From: Symbiodinium natans
Taxonomy: Eukaryota; Sar; Dinophyceae; Suessiales; Symbiodiniaceae
Assembly (NCBI GenBank): GCA_905221605.1
Contig: CAJNDS010002212.1
Coordinates: 251,001 to 315,000, forward strand
Direction: 5' to 3'
Length of the DNA stretch: 64,000 nt
Part shown: piece by piece, positions 21,480-32,722 of the stretch
Layout: each line of letters starts with the position of its first letter
Position numbering within the stretch: position 1 is the first letter of the stretch
Notes under the pieces: generated by a model
Told to the model about the DNA's origin: nothing
The model's input: the letters and a program-made list of their open reading frames with translations, nothing else
Databases searched by the model: none
Made by a program: the position numbers and the translations under genes

Positions 21480-22130
21480 TAGGCCGAATCGGTCACCAGA
21501 ACGGCTGAATCAGAAACCCGGACGGAATCGGAAACCGAGACAGGAAAATCGGAAACCAGGAAACGGATGATTCGGAAACTGGCAAAAGGCTGATTCGGAA
21601 ACCGCCAAACGGCTGATTCGGAAACCGGGAAACTGGTTCGGAAAACCGGCAAAAAGGATGATTCGTAAACCGGCAAGCGGATCAGTAACTGGGAAAAGAC
21701 TGAATCGGAAACCAGTAAACGGATGAGCCCGGGAAGCCATCACTTTGAAGTTGCAAAAGTGAGCTTGATTTGCAAAAGCCCAAAACCCTAAACCCGTAAC
21801 TTTCAAGCCCTATCAGCCCTCCCCCACCCTCGCCCCCATGACTTCCGAGGTGTGGCGAATTCTTTCGTTTGTTTTTAGCAACCTGCACGCGATTAGCCCC
21901 CCCCCCCTCCCAGCCCCCACCCCGAATGAGCAGGTCTCAGCCCCGCAACAACCCGCATCCAGCAGGTTTCTGCTTCGAAAATTCTTGATGCGCAGTTTCT
22001 GATTCGAAGGTTTGCGATGCGCAGTTTCTGATTCATCTTGGTTTCCGATTCGCTCGGATGCACAGTTTCTGAATCGCGGCTTGTTCCTGATTCGCACTTT
22101 CTGATTCGCAGGCCAGTTTCTGATTTTTTG
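21480..22130. repeat. Two minisatellite blocks in opposite orientation
   Basis: The left block (21480-21730) repeats GATTCGGAAACCGG-type units of about 20 bases. The right block (21958-22130) repeats CAGTTTCTGATTCG. The right block's complement, CGAATCAGAAAC, resembles the start of the left block, so the pair may form a large imperfect foldback. Reading frames through both are judged repeat artefacts. Confidence 0.6.
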
Positions 22131-22251
22131 CTTGGTCGAAACCTTAAACCCAAAAAGCCAGGTGGGTAGTCTTCAAGATCAATAAACATTCCTCTCAACC
22201 CTAAACCCTAAGCCCTAAACCCTGAACCCCCCTCAAAGCCCTGCAAAGAGC

Positions 22252-22317
22252 TCAATCAAGATCTGGGGCTGACCCGGTCGGGAGCGGCTTGGTAAACTGC
22301 TCCACTGCTGCAATGGC
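22252..22317 (-). CDS. Possible terminal exon, unidentified
   Basis: The minus strand after GAAGCAG|G encodes AIAAVEQFTKPLPTGSAPDL D and then TGA. It may end the gene that includes 22692-22725. Composition is protein-like; family not recognised. Confidence 0.4.
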   Translation of the reverse strand, partial: AIAAVEQFTKPLPTGSAPDLD

Positions 22318-22527
22318 CTGCTTCGGGTTTAGGATTTGGGGTTTGGGGTTTGGAGTTTAGGGTTTGTGGTTTAGGGCTGAGGGTTTAGGGTGTATACAGT
22401 AGGGTTTAGAGCTGCAGGCACACACCGGCACCCCGACGGCACGTGTCTTTGGACGTTCTGAACACGGCCCCCCTTCTGGAGATCATTGAGAATAAGACGC
22501 TTTCAAGTCAACGAGGGCCAACAACAG

Positions 22528-22635
22528 ATATGGGGGTTTACGAAAATAAAAGACCCCAAAAATAGTCCGCAGACACTAGGCTTCTCTTTTAATAAGGACC
22601 CAGCAAGGTACCACTAATTTCGGAAACCTCCATAT
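22528..22635. mobile_element. MITE family D copy
   Basis: ATATGGGGGTTTACGAAAAT at the left pairs imperfectly with AATTTCGGAAACCTCCATAT at the right. The latter also ends the element at 25331-25450. Confidence 0.65.
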
Positions 22636-22691
22636 GGCACCCAATCCAGATCAACCAAAGTTGCCCCCCGGGCAGCCTCCTGCTCACCAAC

Positions 22692-22725
22692 ATCGTCTGG
22701 ACAGTCGAAGTAGATGACCACTTTC
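22692..22725 (-). CDS. Exon resembling a nucleoside monophosphate kinase
   Basis: After CCCAG|G the minus strand encodes KVVIYFDCPDD and ends at a GT donor (GTTGGTG). V-hydrophobic-x-FDCP-acidic is typical of the strand preceding the lid in adenylate and UMP/CMP kinases. This is one short motif; no P-loop exon (GGPGSGKGT type) was found nearby, so the assignment is tentative. Confidence 0.3.
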
Positions 22726-22904
22726 CTGGGTTGCCCCTCACCCCCCAATAAAAGCTTAACTTTCAGCTCCCTTGATTTTTTCATTAGAGGAACCCTAAAC
22801 CTTAAACCCTAAACCCGAAACCCTAAACCTTAAACCCTAAAGCCTAAACTTGTAAAGTGATAACAATGCAGTAAAGTTCCACCAAGTTTCTCGAAGCCGT
22901 TGGC

Positions 22905-22950
22905 ATGATGATGAAGTATCAGGCTTTCCAGCACTCTGGCCGTGATCCCC
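22905..22950 (-). CDS. Short exon, unidentified
   Basis: After CTCCAG|G the minus strand encodes GITARVLESLILHHH and meets a GC donor (GCCAAC). The open frame could also run on through ANGFEKLGGTLLH. No family recognised. Confidence 0.4.
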
Positions 22951-22992
22951 CTGGAGCACACAAGACTGAAAGAGACATTTTTCTGGGGACCG

Positions 22993-23112
22993 AATGAATC
23001 CACAAATGGTATATACCCAAAGGTATTATAGTTCCTATTATGGTATCTGATCCCTTAACCCTAAACCCCCAAACCCAGGATACTCTTTTGGGCTTCATGT
23101 GGTCCCCAAGGT
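22993..23112. mobile_element. MITE family I copy with a telomeric insertion
   Basis: TGGTATATACCCAAAGGTATTATAG is followed by family-typical GGGCTTCATGTGGTCCCCAAGG. CCTAAACCCCCAAACCC sits inside. Confidence 0.55.
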
Positions 23113-23304
23113 TGTCACATCTCAAGCTTACGGTCCCTCGTGGTTTAGGGTTTAGGGTTTAGGGTTTAAGGTTTAGGGTTTAGGGTTTAGGGTTTCTATC
23201 TATGGCCGGATATGGGCACTGCCTGCAGCAGGAGCCTAACTAGGACTAGGCCCCAAAACCCTACACCCCACTACCCAAAGCCTAGACCCTAAACTCCCCA
23301 ACAA

Positions 23305-23373
23305 CCCTAAACCCTAAACCCTAAACCCTAAACCCTAAACCCTAAACCCTAAACCCTAAACCCTAAACCCTAT
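23305..23373 (-). repeat. CCCTAAA tract
   Basis: About ten perfect units. A further tract of about thirteen units lies at 23531-23628, interrupted by CTTATAAA. Confidence 0.95.
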
Positions 23374-23383
23374 CTCGGTTACC

Positions 23384-23442
23384 CTAGAAGAGACCATCAT
23401 GCAGCGAACTGATCAGGTGAATCTCGGCCTCACCATGCTGGC
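23384..23442 (-). CDS. Possible exon, unidentified
   Basis: After GCCGAG|G the minus strand encodes QHGEAEIHLISSLHDGLF and then TAG. It may instead be spliced before that stop. Not recognised. Confidence 0.35.
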
Positions 23443-23659
23443 CTCGGCTCCGCATGGACAACACGCGGCATCGTAAAATAAAAATAACTGGAACGATAAG
23501 ACGAACCATAGGAATAGCAGCAGTGCGTCAAACCCTAAACCCTAAACCCTAAACCCTAAACCCTAAACCCTAAACCCTAACCTTATAAACCCTAAACCCT
23601 AAACCCTAAACCCTAAACCCTAAACCCCATGAAGTAAACGACACCTCCAAGCTGCCAAG

Positions 23660-23735
23660 CTAAGGGCTGAGCCACACAGAGCCGTGGCAGCGGACGATGT
23701 AGGTCTCGGTGGTCTTCATGCAGTAGGGGCGGCGC
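23660..23735 (-). CDS. Possible exon, unidentified
   Basis: The minus strand after CTGCAG|G encodes PYCMKTTETYIVRCHG and continues to VWLSP-stop. GC dinucleotides within it could serve as donors, so the stop may not be used. Not recognised. Confidence 0.4.
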
Positions 23736-23839
23736 CTGCAGTGCTAGAGTCGGCACTCCCTGCGCTATTCAGGGGTCAAGTTTGCGGATCGGGGTGAGTA
23801 ATCCGCCGACCCCAGCGGTAGCAGGGCGGCGTCAGTGAA

Positions 23840-24710
23840 GACCCCCCACCGCCCTCACCGCCCTCACCCGCTCTCACAGCATGCTGCTCATGACACCTTG
23901 AATTGGAGTGTTTTTGCATTGTTTGGCTTCAGTGCATGCCCAAACCCCGCCACCCATCGCCCTCACCCATGACGCCTTGAATTGGACCCCCCCCCACGCC
24001 AACCCCCCCCCCCACCCCCCCCACCCCCCCCACATCCCCCCCACCCCCCCCACCCCCCACCCCCCCCACCCCCCCCCACCCCCCCACCCCCCCCACCCCC
24101 CCCACCCCCCCCCCACCCCCCCCCCACCCCCCCCACCCCCCCCCCACACACCCCCCCCCCATTGGATTCCGAACCCCACCCCCCCCCACCCCCCCCATCC
24201 CTTCCCTCCTAGGCCCCTACCCCCTACTCCGCCCTGACAAATCTCTAGTTTGAGGGATTCCAATCCACGCCCGCCCTAACCGCCTCCCCGCTCTCATCAC
24301 TCCCCTGCCTTCCGCCCCCAACTCCACCAACCCTCGACCGTCACCTCCCCTGTCCACCCGCCGCGCTCCACCCTGCCTTCCGCCCCAACCCTCTCACCAG
24401 AGCTGGTCAAATGAGTCAGGCCCCCCTTTCCGCCAGCCGCCCCCACCCTCTCCCACTCCCACTCCCTAACCCTCCCACCAACCCTCCCCAGCCCTCATCA
24501 TTACCCCCTCCCACCATCGTGCACCATCCGACCGCCCCCCCGCTCTCACCGCTCTCATCGCTTCTTCATCTCTATGCCCCCCAGTCCACCCCTGCCTTCC
24601 GCCCCCAACTCCCTAATCCGACACCAACCCTCTACCGTCACCCCCCACCGCCGCCCCCCTTTCCACCCGCCCCAATGCGACTGTCTTGGGTCTGGGGTCG
24701 GCGGCACTGG
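23840..24710. repeat. C-rich, G-poor low-complexity stretch
   Basis: The plus strand is almost free of G for hundreds of bases, with CCCCCCAC/CCACCCCCC runs at 23985-24165 and CCGCCCTCACC repeats around it. All Pro-rich and Gly-rich frames in it are composition artefacts. Confidence 0.9.
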
Positions 24711-24723
24711 CGGTAGCCATTAA

Positions 24724-25450
24724 ATATGGAGGTTTCCGACAATAGGAGTAGCCCGTTGATCGGGCAGCGCGAGGTCCCCAAAGGACCGAGCAAATGCGGA
24801 CCTTTTAGCCCGGGTCGTCCCGGGAATAGCCTTGCTGGCCTCTGGCCTTCTGCGAAGCAGAATTAGGCCGGACGCCAGTGCCGCCGACCCCCGCGTGCCG
24901 CCGGTGAACGGTTTTTTTTTTTCGTGGTTTTTTGCTCGCCACGGAGGCCCCCAGAGGGCGCGCATCATGAGCATCAGCGGGTCCAGGCCGGGACCCCCAG
25001 GCGCGCATCAGGAGCATCAGCGGCTCCCGGGGCGGGACCGCGCGGGGGCATCAGGAGCATGATGCCCCCCAAAGGGCGGGCATAAGCGACGTGTCTAAGC
25101 CCGGGGCTAGGAAAAAGGGAGTTTAGGGGCCTTATAAAGTGCTTAGAAACGTTAAGGGAGGCTAGGAGCCTCAAACGCTTAGAGATTTGAAGGGAGTTTA
25201 GGGGCCTGAAAATGCTTAGAAACTTAACGCTTAGAGATTTTAAGGGAGTTTAGGGGCCTCAACATGCTTAGAAACTGCTCGCCCCGGGCTTCTGCGTGCG
25301 CTGCCCGCCCATGGGCGCAGCCCCTTAAAATATGGAGGTTTCCGACAATAGGAGTAGCCCGTTGATACCCCAAATAGAATATAGAATCCCCCCCCCTCCC
25401 CCCTAAAAGGACCCCCAAAAAGGGTACCCTACTTTCGGAAACCTCCATAG
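24724..25450. mobile_element. MITE family D with duplicated left end
   Basis: TATGGAGGTTTCCGACAATAGGAGTAGCCCGTTGAT occurs twice, at 24725 and 25331. Only the second has its partner TTTCGGAAACCTCCATA at 25434-25450. Between them lie three copies of GGGAGTTTAGGGGCCT plus ATGCTTAGAAAC (25118-25275) and three GCATCAGGAGCATCAGC-type units (24960-25065). No supported exon. Confidence 0.65.
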
Positions 25451-25551
25451 AAGCGTCAAGCTGCACAGCCTCGAAGAGGGTGCCATCTGGGGAATGCCAG
25501 CCACTCAGCCTTGACAGACTCCCTTGCTAGCCGCCACGGCTAATGGGATCT

Positions 25552-25650
25552 ACCTGGGACCCTCTTTACCTACAGTTTTATAGATTATATGCCACTCACT
25601 AAGGGTAAGTTTCTACGAAACTGTAGGTAAGTAGGGTCCCAGGTACCCAA
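25552..25650. mobile_element. MITE-like element family G
   Basis: CTACCTGGGACCCTCTTTACCTACAGTTT and AAACTGTAGGTAAGTAGGGTCCCAGGTA form an almost perfect pair of 27-base inverted repeats around about 40 bases. Confidence 0.9.
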
Positions 25651-25785
25651 TCCATGTAAAGGCTGCCGCCATGCGAGATCAACAAGTGGCTTTGGCCTCA
25701 AGCCTGCCACCATCCATCACTAACTGAGCCGGTTTAGGGTTTAGGGCTTAGGGCTTAGGGTTTAGGGTTTAGGGTCATCATTGCA

Positions 25786-27504
25786 CGCTGCCTTTGCGAA
25801 GCTTTCGCCAAAGTACACCATTGGCCTGTCAACCAGAGTCACACTGACATGCAGCGACTAGACATGAAGGTGAATGGCAAAGTCCAGGGCTGTTCAACGT
25901 AAGGGCCCCTTGCTGTCATATACTCGCGGTATCTGCTCAGAGCAGCACTCCTTCCAATCTTGCGCCTCAGCGCACTGTAGCGCTTCACTGTAGGGCCATT
26001 CCTTTCCAAGCACCACTTAAGGCAAGCTTATACAGCAGCGGTATCCTACAAACGAGCACATTCAAAGTAACAGGCTCCTGTATGAAACACATTTAGGATC
26101 TCCTCTCCTCGAGATTGGTGCTGCAGTGCTGGAGGTAGCGCGGTAGACCGAAGCGCCGTCCGTCCACAAGCACAAACCTTAAGACACGGATCATGGCCTG
26201 TTGCCAAGCAATTCTGGGATGCTGTCCTTGGGGACCACATGAACCTTGAAATTGGGGTCATACTACTATAGTCCCGATTAAAACCCTAAACCCTAAGCCC
26301 TGAACCCTAAACCGTATATGAACCCTAAACCCTTTTAGGGTTCATTTAAGGTCCCCAAGGGTAGTCTGATCCGCCCATGGATGTCCAGGGGCATAGCGCT
26401 GGTGGTTCATCATCTAAGTCCTTGCAGCAGAGAACAGGTTTAGGGTTTAGGGTTTAGGGTCTAGGGTCTAGGGTTTAGGGTTTAGGGTTTACTCAATCCT
26501 CAACCATCCCCTCTCAACAAGGAAGGGTCAGTGAGATGGGTCTGCCTGCTCATGCTCAGCGAAGGCGTTGCTTGCCCACACCTGCTATGAGTTGCATGAG
26601 AATGGCCAGGTCTGAGAGCTTTCTCACCTTTGTCACAAAGAGACCTCTCTTTGTTCAACTGCTAGCCGACAGAAACAAAGTTTAGGTGAGTGAACAGCCT
26701 AACTAACCCTATAAGCCCTAAACCTTGCAGCAAGGGCCTTTGGACTCTCGGTCACCTTAAACCCAGATGGCAAAATTATGTGCACTGTTGAAGTTGTATT
26801 TTCTGCGACTCGAGTAGCTCTGTTCCTCTGCGCCCTCCTCGTCCTCAACACTCAACACAGCTGAGGACGCCGACATATGAAGCCCTAAACCCTGAGCAAA
26901 CAGCAAAGACCGATATGTATCAACGGCAATTCTGTGGACCTGCTTAGCTCGCACATCGATTCGAGAACATGTGTATGCATCATCACCCTTCAACAAGCCA
27001 ACATCCGTTTCAGCCTGATATTCAAACGTTTCAATTGTCTGGCTTAAGACCTGAATACTGAGCCCTAAACCCTGAACCCTCTAACGCAACCCTTGCCTCG
27101 TCCTCATGAAGCCGTGCCCAGCCATCAGAGAAGTCCCGAACAAGGACTACTTGGCCATAGTCCAGGAGTCCAACCTCCAAGGGCTTCTGGTTTATAAGGT
27201 TTATAGTAGAAGCTAAAAAGTTGGAAACTCAATAGCCTGAATCCCTAAGAGTAAAGTTTAGGGGATCCCAGCACCATTTGTCCTTAAAAAGGTTTCCAAC
27301 TTTTGGGGGCTTACTGTATGGGGGTTAGGGTTCAGGGCTTCGGATACTTTGTACGTGTAGATATGTATGTACATATATGTATATGTATATGTATTAGGGT
27401 TTAGCGCTTGGGAGTTCTTGGATATCCCCTTTCATTCGGATGGCCGATGCCTTCGGGGCATCAATCTTGGGCTGAGCACGAAGCACCACATTGTCCTCGG
27501 CAAC
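25786..27504 (-). CDS. Exon series, SH3b-like repeat protein
   Basis: Minus-strand exons 27408-27504, 27097-27174, 26898-27050, 26772-26843, 26582-26627, 26400-26420 and about 25786-25858. The first carries VVLRAQPKIDAPKASAIRMK and GDIQEL; the second carries DYGQVVLVRDFSDGWARL. This order, VxVRAxPxxxAxxxGxxxxGDxVxV then DGWxRL, resembles SH3b-type modules common in dinoflagellate proteins. The third exon (51 codons) holds ETDVGLLKGDDAYTCSRID and the fourth an acidic, Ser/Arg stretch. Donors: GC for four exons, GT (GTGTGGG) after 26582. Not all junction phases match, so an exon may be missing. Exact function unknown. Confidence 0.5.
26251..26352. mobile_element. MITE family I copy carrying a telomeric insert
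   Basis: TTGGGGTCATACTACTATAGTCCCGATT then a CCCTAAA block, then GGTTCATTTAAGGTCCCCAAGG. Compared with 30412-30472, the telomeric block is an insertion. Confidence 0.6.
27215..27310. mobile_element. MITE-like element family K
   Basis: AAAAAGTTGGAAACTCAATAG pairs with AAAAGGTTTCCAACTTTT across about 70 bases. Single copy recognised. Confidence 0.6.
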
Positions 27505-28324
27505 CTGGCTCGCAGCTTCGACATTGATTTCGGGATTTTAGGGCTTAGGTTTAGGGTTTAGGGTTATTCTAACAGTCCTTCATAGGGATGAAAATAGGGG
27601 GTACATCCCAACATTGATTGCTTCTTCTGACTGCTATTGCTGAGTAGCTGTTTGTGTTAATACCATTGTGTGTATTCAGCTGTGTGTTGTTTTTTCTTTT
27701 TTTTTGAGGGGGGGGGGGGGGGGGGGGGGGCGTGACGTATTGTAGTGTGTCATATTTGCGTACTCCTTATGGGGGTTTACGATATGAGGGGGGTACCGAT
27801 AAAGGAGTCCTACCATTTGGGGGACTATATTAGGGTCCCCTGTTTTCGTGAGGCCCCTTAGAGTTGAGGGTAAGGGTCGATAACTTCAGCCCAACCTCCA
27901 TATGGAGGTTGTGTTTAGGTCGGGTTGTTGAGAAAGCGTCAGCTTAAGGCTCCAACAAAAGGAATGGGGATTTAAGTTTTAGGGTTTAGGGTTTCGGGCT
28001 TGGGGATTTAGGGTTTAGGGTTTCGGGTTGCGGATTTAGGGTTTGGCTTTTGTTGCGGCAGGGTCTACCATCCCCAAAAGACTCATGAGCAGGTTTCTAT
28101 AAAGAAGCCAACATAAGGTCAATAACCTGTTGTAGAATTCTACAAGCGCCCAGAAAAAAACAATCACTAGGTCAATAACTTTTTGTAGCATTGTACAAGT
28201 GCCTAGAAAAGAAGAATAGGAAAAGGAGCCTCCAACAGGAACTTCTCTTGAGCTCGGCCCTTGAGCTGTTCCAACATGTTTCGCACATGGCCGAGTCACT
28301 GCCGATGTTGAGCTGCTGATCGCT

Positions 28325-28430
28325 AGGGTTTAGGGTTTAGGGTTTAGGGTTTAGGGTTTAGGGTTTAGGGTTTAGGGTTTAGGGTTTAGGGTCTAGGGCT
28401 GAGGGTTTAGGGTTTAGGGTTCAGGGTTAA
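28325..28430 (+). repeat. TTTAGGG tract
   Basis: About fourteen units, nearly perfect at the left end. The poly-G run at 27709-27730 and decayed TTTAGGG units at 27980-28040 precede it. Confidence 0.95.
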
Positions 28431-28477
28431 ACCCCTTAGCGCTTAAGCTCTACAAACCCTGAACACCAAACAGAAGC

Positions 28478-28537
28478 GTTTGGAATCCGGCGTAGAACCA
28501 ACCTGTGCCACACCCGACGTGATGACCGTGCTCCTCC
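28478..28537 (-). CDS. Short exon, unidentified
   Basis: After GGACAG|G the minus strand encodes EEHGHHVGCGTGWFYAGFQ and ends at a GC donor (GCTTCTG). Composition is clearly protein-like; family not recognised. Confidence 0.5.
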
Positions 28538-28959
28538 CTGTCCGAAACCCGAAACCCTAGACCAGGGTTTAGGGTTTAGGGTTTAGGGTTTAGGGTTTAG
28601 GCCCCCATGTCCATGTGAACCCTTGAACCACCAAGCGGCAGCGAGTAAGCCATGGGACGCACAAACCAATGGCAGAGCTGGGATCCAACGCTGCATAAAG
28701 CCATACGGAACATGAGCATGCAATGTGCTTCACAACGAGCGGAGAATCAGCGAAATCAAAAGAAAAGATAATCACAAACAAACAATTAAGAAACAAAAAC
28801 GAAAGTATGTCTCAACCGAAACCCCGAAACAACCCCCCCCCCTCACCCGGGTGTAGTGAATCAGAGGGTCGACTAGGTGACCCTAAACCCTAAACCCTAA
28901 ACCCTAAACCCTGAACCCTAAACCCTAAACCCTATATTATAAACCCTAAACCCTAAACC

Positions 28960-29765
28960 CTAAGCTGCGAGCTTGCGGACCGAGCCCGCTGCCAGCTTGC
29001 GGACCTCAAAGTTCTTGGAGCCTGGTTTCGGGTTAGAGCTTACAGCGTGCGATGTACAGGTTAGGTTTAGGGGGGGTTTAGGTGACAGGGTTTAGGGCTG
29101 CCAAAAAAAGAGAGCGTGTTCAAGAATGTGGCCTTGAAGCCAAGGGGCTGGCAAAAAGGGACTTCGGAAATGCGACACCCCAAGCCCTAAGCCCAAAACG
29201 TCCCAGAAGTGAACCCAAGTTCCCAACTTAGAACAATGAACCCTCACCCCCTCTCCCTTCCCTCCCCCTCCTGCGTTCGCACGGCGCAGGGCTTGAGACC
29301 TGAGACCATGGCTCTCGGGTTAAGGTTTAGGATTAAGGGTTTAGGGTTTGGGGTTTCCGGTTTCGGAGCAGCTGGGATACTGAGTTTCAGACCTTTAGTG
29401 CCTTCGGAGTTCTGAGGGTCTGGCATCATTCAAAAAGAAACAACCCTAAACCGAAAATCCCAAATCCTAAACCCTCTTGATCAAGAGTTTGGACTCTTCG
29501 CTTCTAGGACTTGTGGTTTTGGGGCTTTAGGGCAGGGGCCTTAGGACGCCAGGACTTTGGGACTTTTTTGGGGGGATTTTGGGGTTTGGCGTTCCTAGGG
29601 CTTAAGGGTTTGGGGGGTCGGGTTCTTGGATGGGGTAGGGCTTAGGGTCATGAGGGCTTCTAGGGCCTCAGGTTTTGGGCTTCGGGGACAACAAATATTT
29701 AAATGTCAATATATATATATATAAATCAATATATATATATATGTAGATATAAATCTAAATATAAG

Positions 29766-29796
<31 letters not shown>

Positions 29797-31295
29797 ATGT
29801 ATATATATATATATAGATGTATGTATACATGTTAATGTGTATATGTTTTTAGGACTCAGGGGTAGGGGACGACGTCATCTGCGAATCCCTCGATCGGTTT
29901 AAAGCAGAGTCCACACTGTTTGCAACGTCTTCGAGGGCCCAGCGCATCATCCTGGTCCATGTAGAAGCGGCCGAGTTTTTTCTCAGCGTCCCTCGGCTCG
30001 GTGTTGGCCACTATAATTCCGAAACCCTAAACCCTAAACCCAAACGAGCTTATATATGGGGTTTAGGCCTTCGGGTCTGACCTATGGTCGAAACACCGTG
30101 CCGGCTTCAATTGGAGAAACTTTTAGGGTCCTTCATGGAGGCTGGTTCAAGGGGGTCCGTACCCAGGGAACCTTGTGGAAGATTAGGGAGTCTTAGGAGT
30201 AGTGGGGGGAACCTTAGGTTACACATCCCCCTTGAAACCTGCCTCCCTTAAGAACCCTGTAAAAAACACAGCCCCTACGTACACCTGCTCTAAAGCCCTC
30301 AACCCCCCCCCCCCCCCCCCGTAAGCACCTCAGAATCCTGAAAACAGCCGAATCACACCCTAAACCCCAAACCCGCAACCCGAAACCCTTGGGGACCAAA
30401 TAAACCCCAAAATTGGGGTCGTATACCCCGTACTACTATTATCCCTTTTTCGGGGTTCATTTAGTCCCCAAGATCATGGCTTCCGACATGTAACACTAAA
30501 CCCTAAACCCTAAACCCTCAACCCTTAACCCTTAACCCTAAACGGCCACTGAAGCCCCAAAAGCCCTTCCGCACATTCCCAGGCATCGGCTCCAAAACAG
30601 GAGACCCCGACGGGTCCGTCCTAGGCGCCCCCCCGGCGGGTTTAGGGCTTTAGGGATTTTTGAGGTTTCTGGGTCAAGCGTTCCTTGGGGTGTCGAGGAG
30701 TTTGTGAGCTATTTGGGTCTTAAGCTTGGTAGGCCAGTAACCATATCACAGTAAGGGCACCCTTTTGGGGTTGGTTGCTTGATAAGGGAACCCATAAACC
30801 CTAAAACCCTAAACCCTAAACCCCATAAAAAGGGTAGAGGGCACCACTGGTCTGCCAAGTAGGGTTCTGGGATCCATATCAGCTTTCTCCTCGTCTTCTG
30901 TTCCCAGAAATAATCTTTTGCTTTTGGAGCATGTGTCCGCATCCTGGAGGGTTTAGGGTTTAGGGTTTAGGGTTTAGGGTTTAGGGTTTAGGGTTTAGGG
31001 TTTAGGGTTTGGGGTCTAGGGTTTAAAATGACTGCTTGTGCCCTGCGACATGGGTGGCAGAGCAGAGGCAGATCCCTGACAAGACCACCTTAGGGGAATC
31101 GATGTGGTGTCGACTGTGGGCCCTAAACCCTAAACCCCAAACCCCAAACCCCAAACCCTAACCTCTATACCCTAAACCCCAAACCCTAAACCCTCCTTGG
31201 GGTTGCAGGATTTAGGCTTTAGGGCCTGGACTCTGGGGAGTGGGACGCGCCACTGAGGAGCTGGCACTGCGAAAACAGGCACCTCGCCCAAGAGC
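28960..31295 (-). CDS. Exon series, unidentified Cys-containing protein
   Basis: Minus-strand exons 31251-31295 ([14 protein letters not shown]), 30884-30943 ([20 protein letters not shown]), 29883-29991 ([19 protein letters not shown], then [15 protein letters not shown]), 29101-29132 ([10 protein letters not shown]) and terminal 28960-29021 ([19 protein letters not shown]-stop). The CxxCGxC motif could bind metal. Donors at the first three are GC (GCGCGT, GCTGAT, GCAGAT). The terminal TAG is formed by the junction with a telomeric unit. No family was recognised, and membership of all five in one gene is inferred from order and strand. Confidence 0.5.
29695..29860. repeat. (TA)n-rich microsatellite region
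   Basis: Several (TA)n runs separated by TGTATG and AAATCTAAATAT spacers; nothing coding. Confidence 0.9.
30412..30472. mobile_element. MITE family I copy, compact
   Basis: TTGGGGTCGTATACCCCGTACTACTATTATCCC followed by GGGGTTCATTTAGTCCCCAA. This is the shortest copy, with no telomeric insert, and a useful reference for the longer ones. Poly-C at 30305-30321 lies just upstream. Confidence 0.7.
30949..31025 (+). repeat. TTTAGGG tract
   Basis: About ten units immediately upstream (minus-strand sense) of the exon at 30884-30943. Confidence 0.95.
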
Positions 31296-32674
31296 CTGGC
31301 ATTTTGGGGTTTAGGGTTTAGGGCTAGGGTTTAGGGTTTAGGGCTGGGGTTTAGGGTTTGGGTCTTAGGGTTAGGGCTAGAGGTTCTATAGGGTTGTTAG
31401 GGTTTACAGTTTACAGGGCTGTAGGTCCATGTATGGGATCATTCATAGGGTTTGCAAGGTCGAGTGGGTGGTGGGGTCAGAGGCTTATAGGGCTGTAGGG
31501 TTACTTCTAGTATTGTTCTGAGGCCTTCAAGGGTTATAAGGCGCCGCTAGAGTCGATGGGATTTTTGGGTTTTGGGGATCAGCTGGTCAGGTTTTGGCCT
31601 CCCATGCCCAAGCAGCACCACCCTCAAACTCTCACCCTGGCCCTGAACCCCCCAGGCCGACACCCCAGCTTGTCAACGTTCAACACATCCGCAGGAGGCT
31701 TTCCTTGAACAGGTCAGAAGCAGTCTGAACACAAACCATCCCCAAACCCGATAAGCAAAGAGGGAAGACGGGCACGTTTGTCGTGCACGGGTGCGTACTG
31801 TTGAGCTCAGTGAACATTAGGTCAACACTGACGAGCTCAGCCCGCACATTCGAATCACTCTTGAACGCACTCCTCGCCATCGTTCCCCTTGACCCTTGAC
31901 CGGGGCTGAAGGTTGTGGGGTTCGCCATTGGTCGCCAATACCTCCGTCTAATGAGCTCGAACTCTTCCGCTGCAGCATCAAAGCCTGGAGCCTCTTGCTT
32001 GTTCAGGCCGTCACCACAGAGTCACCCTGAACGCTCGGTCAAAGAACATATTGCACAGCGCAACTCATTCTAAACCCCAGGCCAGCCTTCCAACCGGTGC
32101 TTACTGCCGCGAAGCGCTGCCGATTCTCAAGCTGCCAGAGGAAACAAGACGGGACAAGAACGCTGGGAACGCTGGGAAACAGATCACACCTCTGTGAACG
32201 CACTCCTCGAATGGTCCGACTATCGTTTCGCCCTAGGTCCTAGAGCCCCCAGTCAACCGGAACGATGGTCCGACCGTTCCAGGAGTGCGTTCGAAGGCCC
32301 TAGGATGGTTTCGCCATTGGCGATGGTGTTGGTCGCCAAAATCTCCATCTCCACCATGATCAGCAAGAGGCGAGCGACTTGGATGCAGCAGTGGAAGAGT
32401 TCGAGCTGCCATGAGCTCGACTTCTTCACCCGCTGCATGGAAGTCTCGAGCCTCTTGCTTGTTGTGACCTGAGCCTGATATGTCATAGTATCGCAAGAAC
32501 ACATCAGCCCGCGGCACAGGTTCAAAGTGTCAGGCCCTGCTATCCTTCGAAACCGATGAAAACCTTGTGAGCGCATTGCTTCTTCTGACTAGGACGCGAC
32601 TGCAAATTGTGAGCATTACTTGAAGTCAAGCTCAAGCTTGTCGCGGCCGAAGCCACACGATTGCCCCATGGCTC

Positions 32675-32722
32675 AAAACCACAGTAGGCCCAGCTTAGCA
32701 CCAGGCTGGGCCTACTGTGGTA
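32675..32722. repeat. Hairpin inside the decayed gene array
   Basis: CCACAGTAGGCCCAGC is followed within ten bases by its perfect complement GCTGGGCCTACTGTGG. Confidence 0.85.

Noticed and set aside
23874-24263. Pro-rich and Gly-rich ORFs
   Set aside because: They result from poly-C composition; open in several frames at once.
28036-28299. 87-codon minus-strand ORF with hydrophobic runs
   Set aside because: Its body is an internal duplication (GGTCAATAAC..TTGTAG..TACAAG..GCC) that looks like a non-coding element; only a short piece near 28250 might be an exon.
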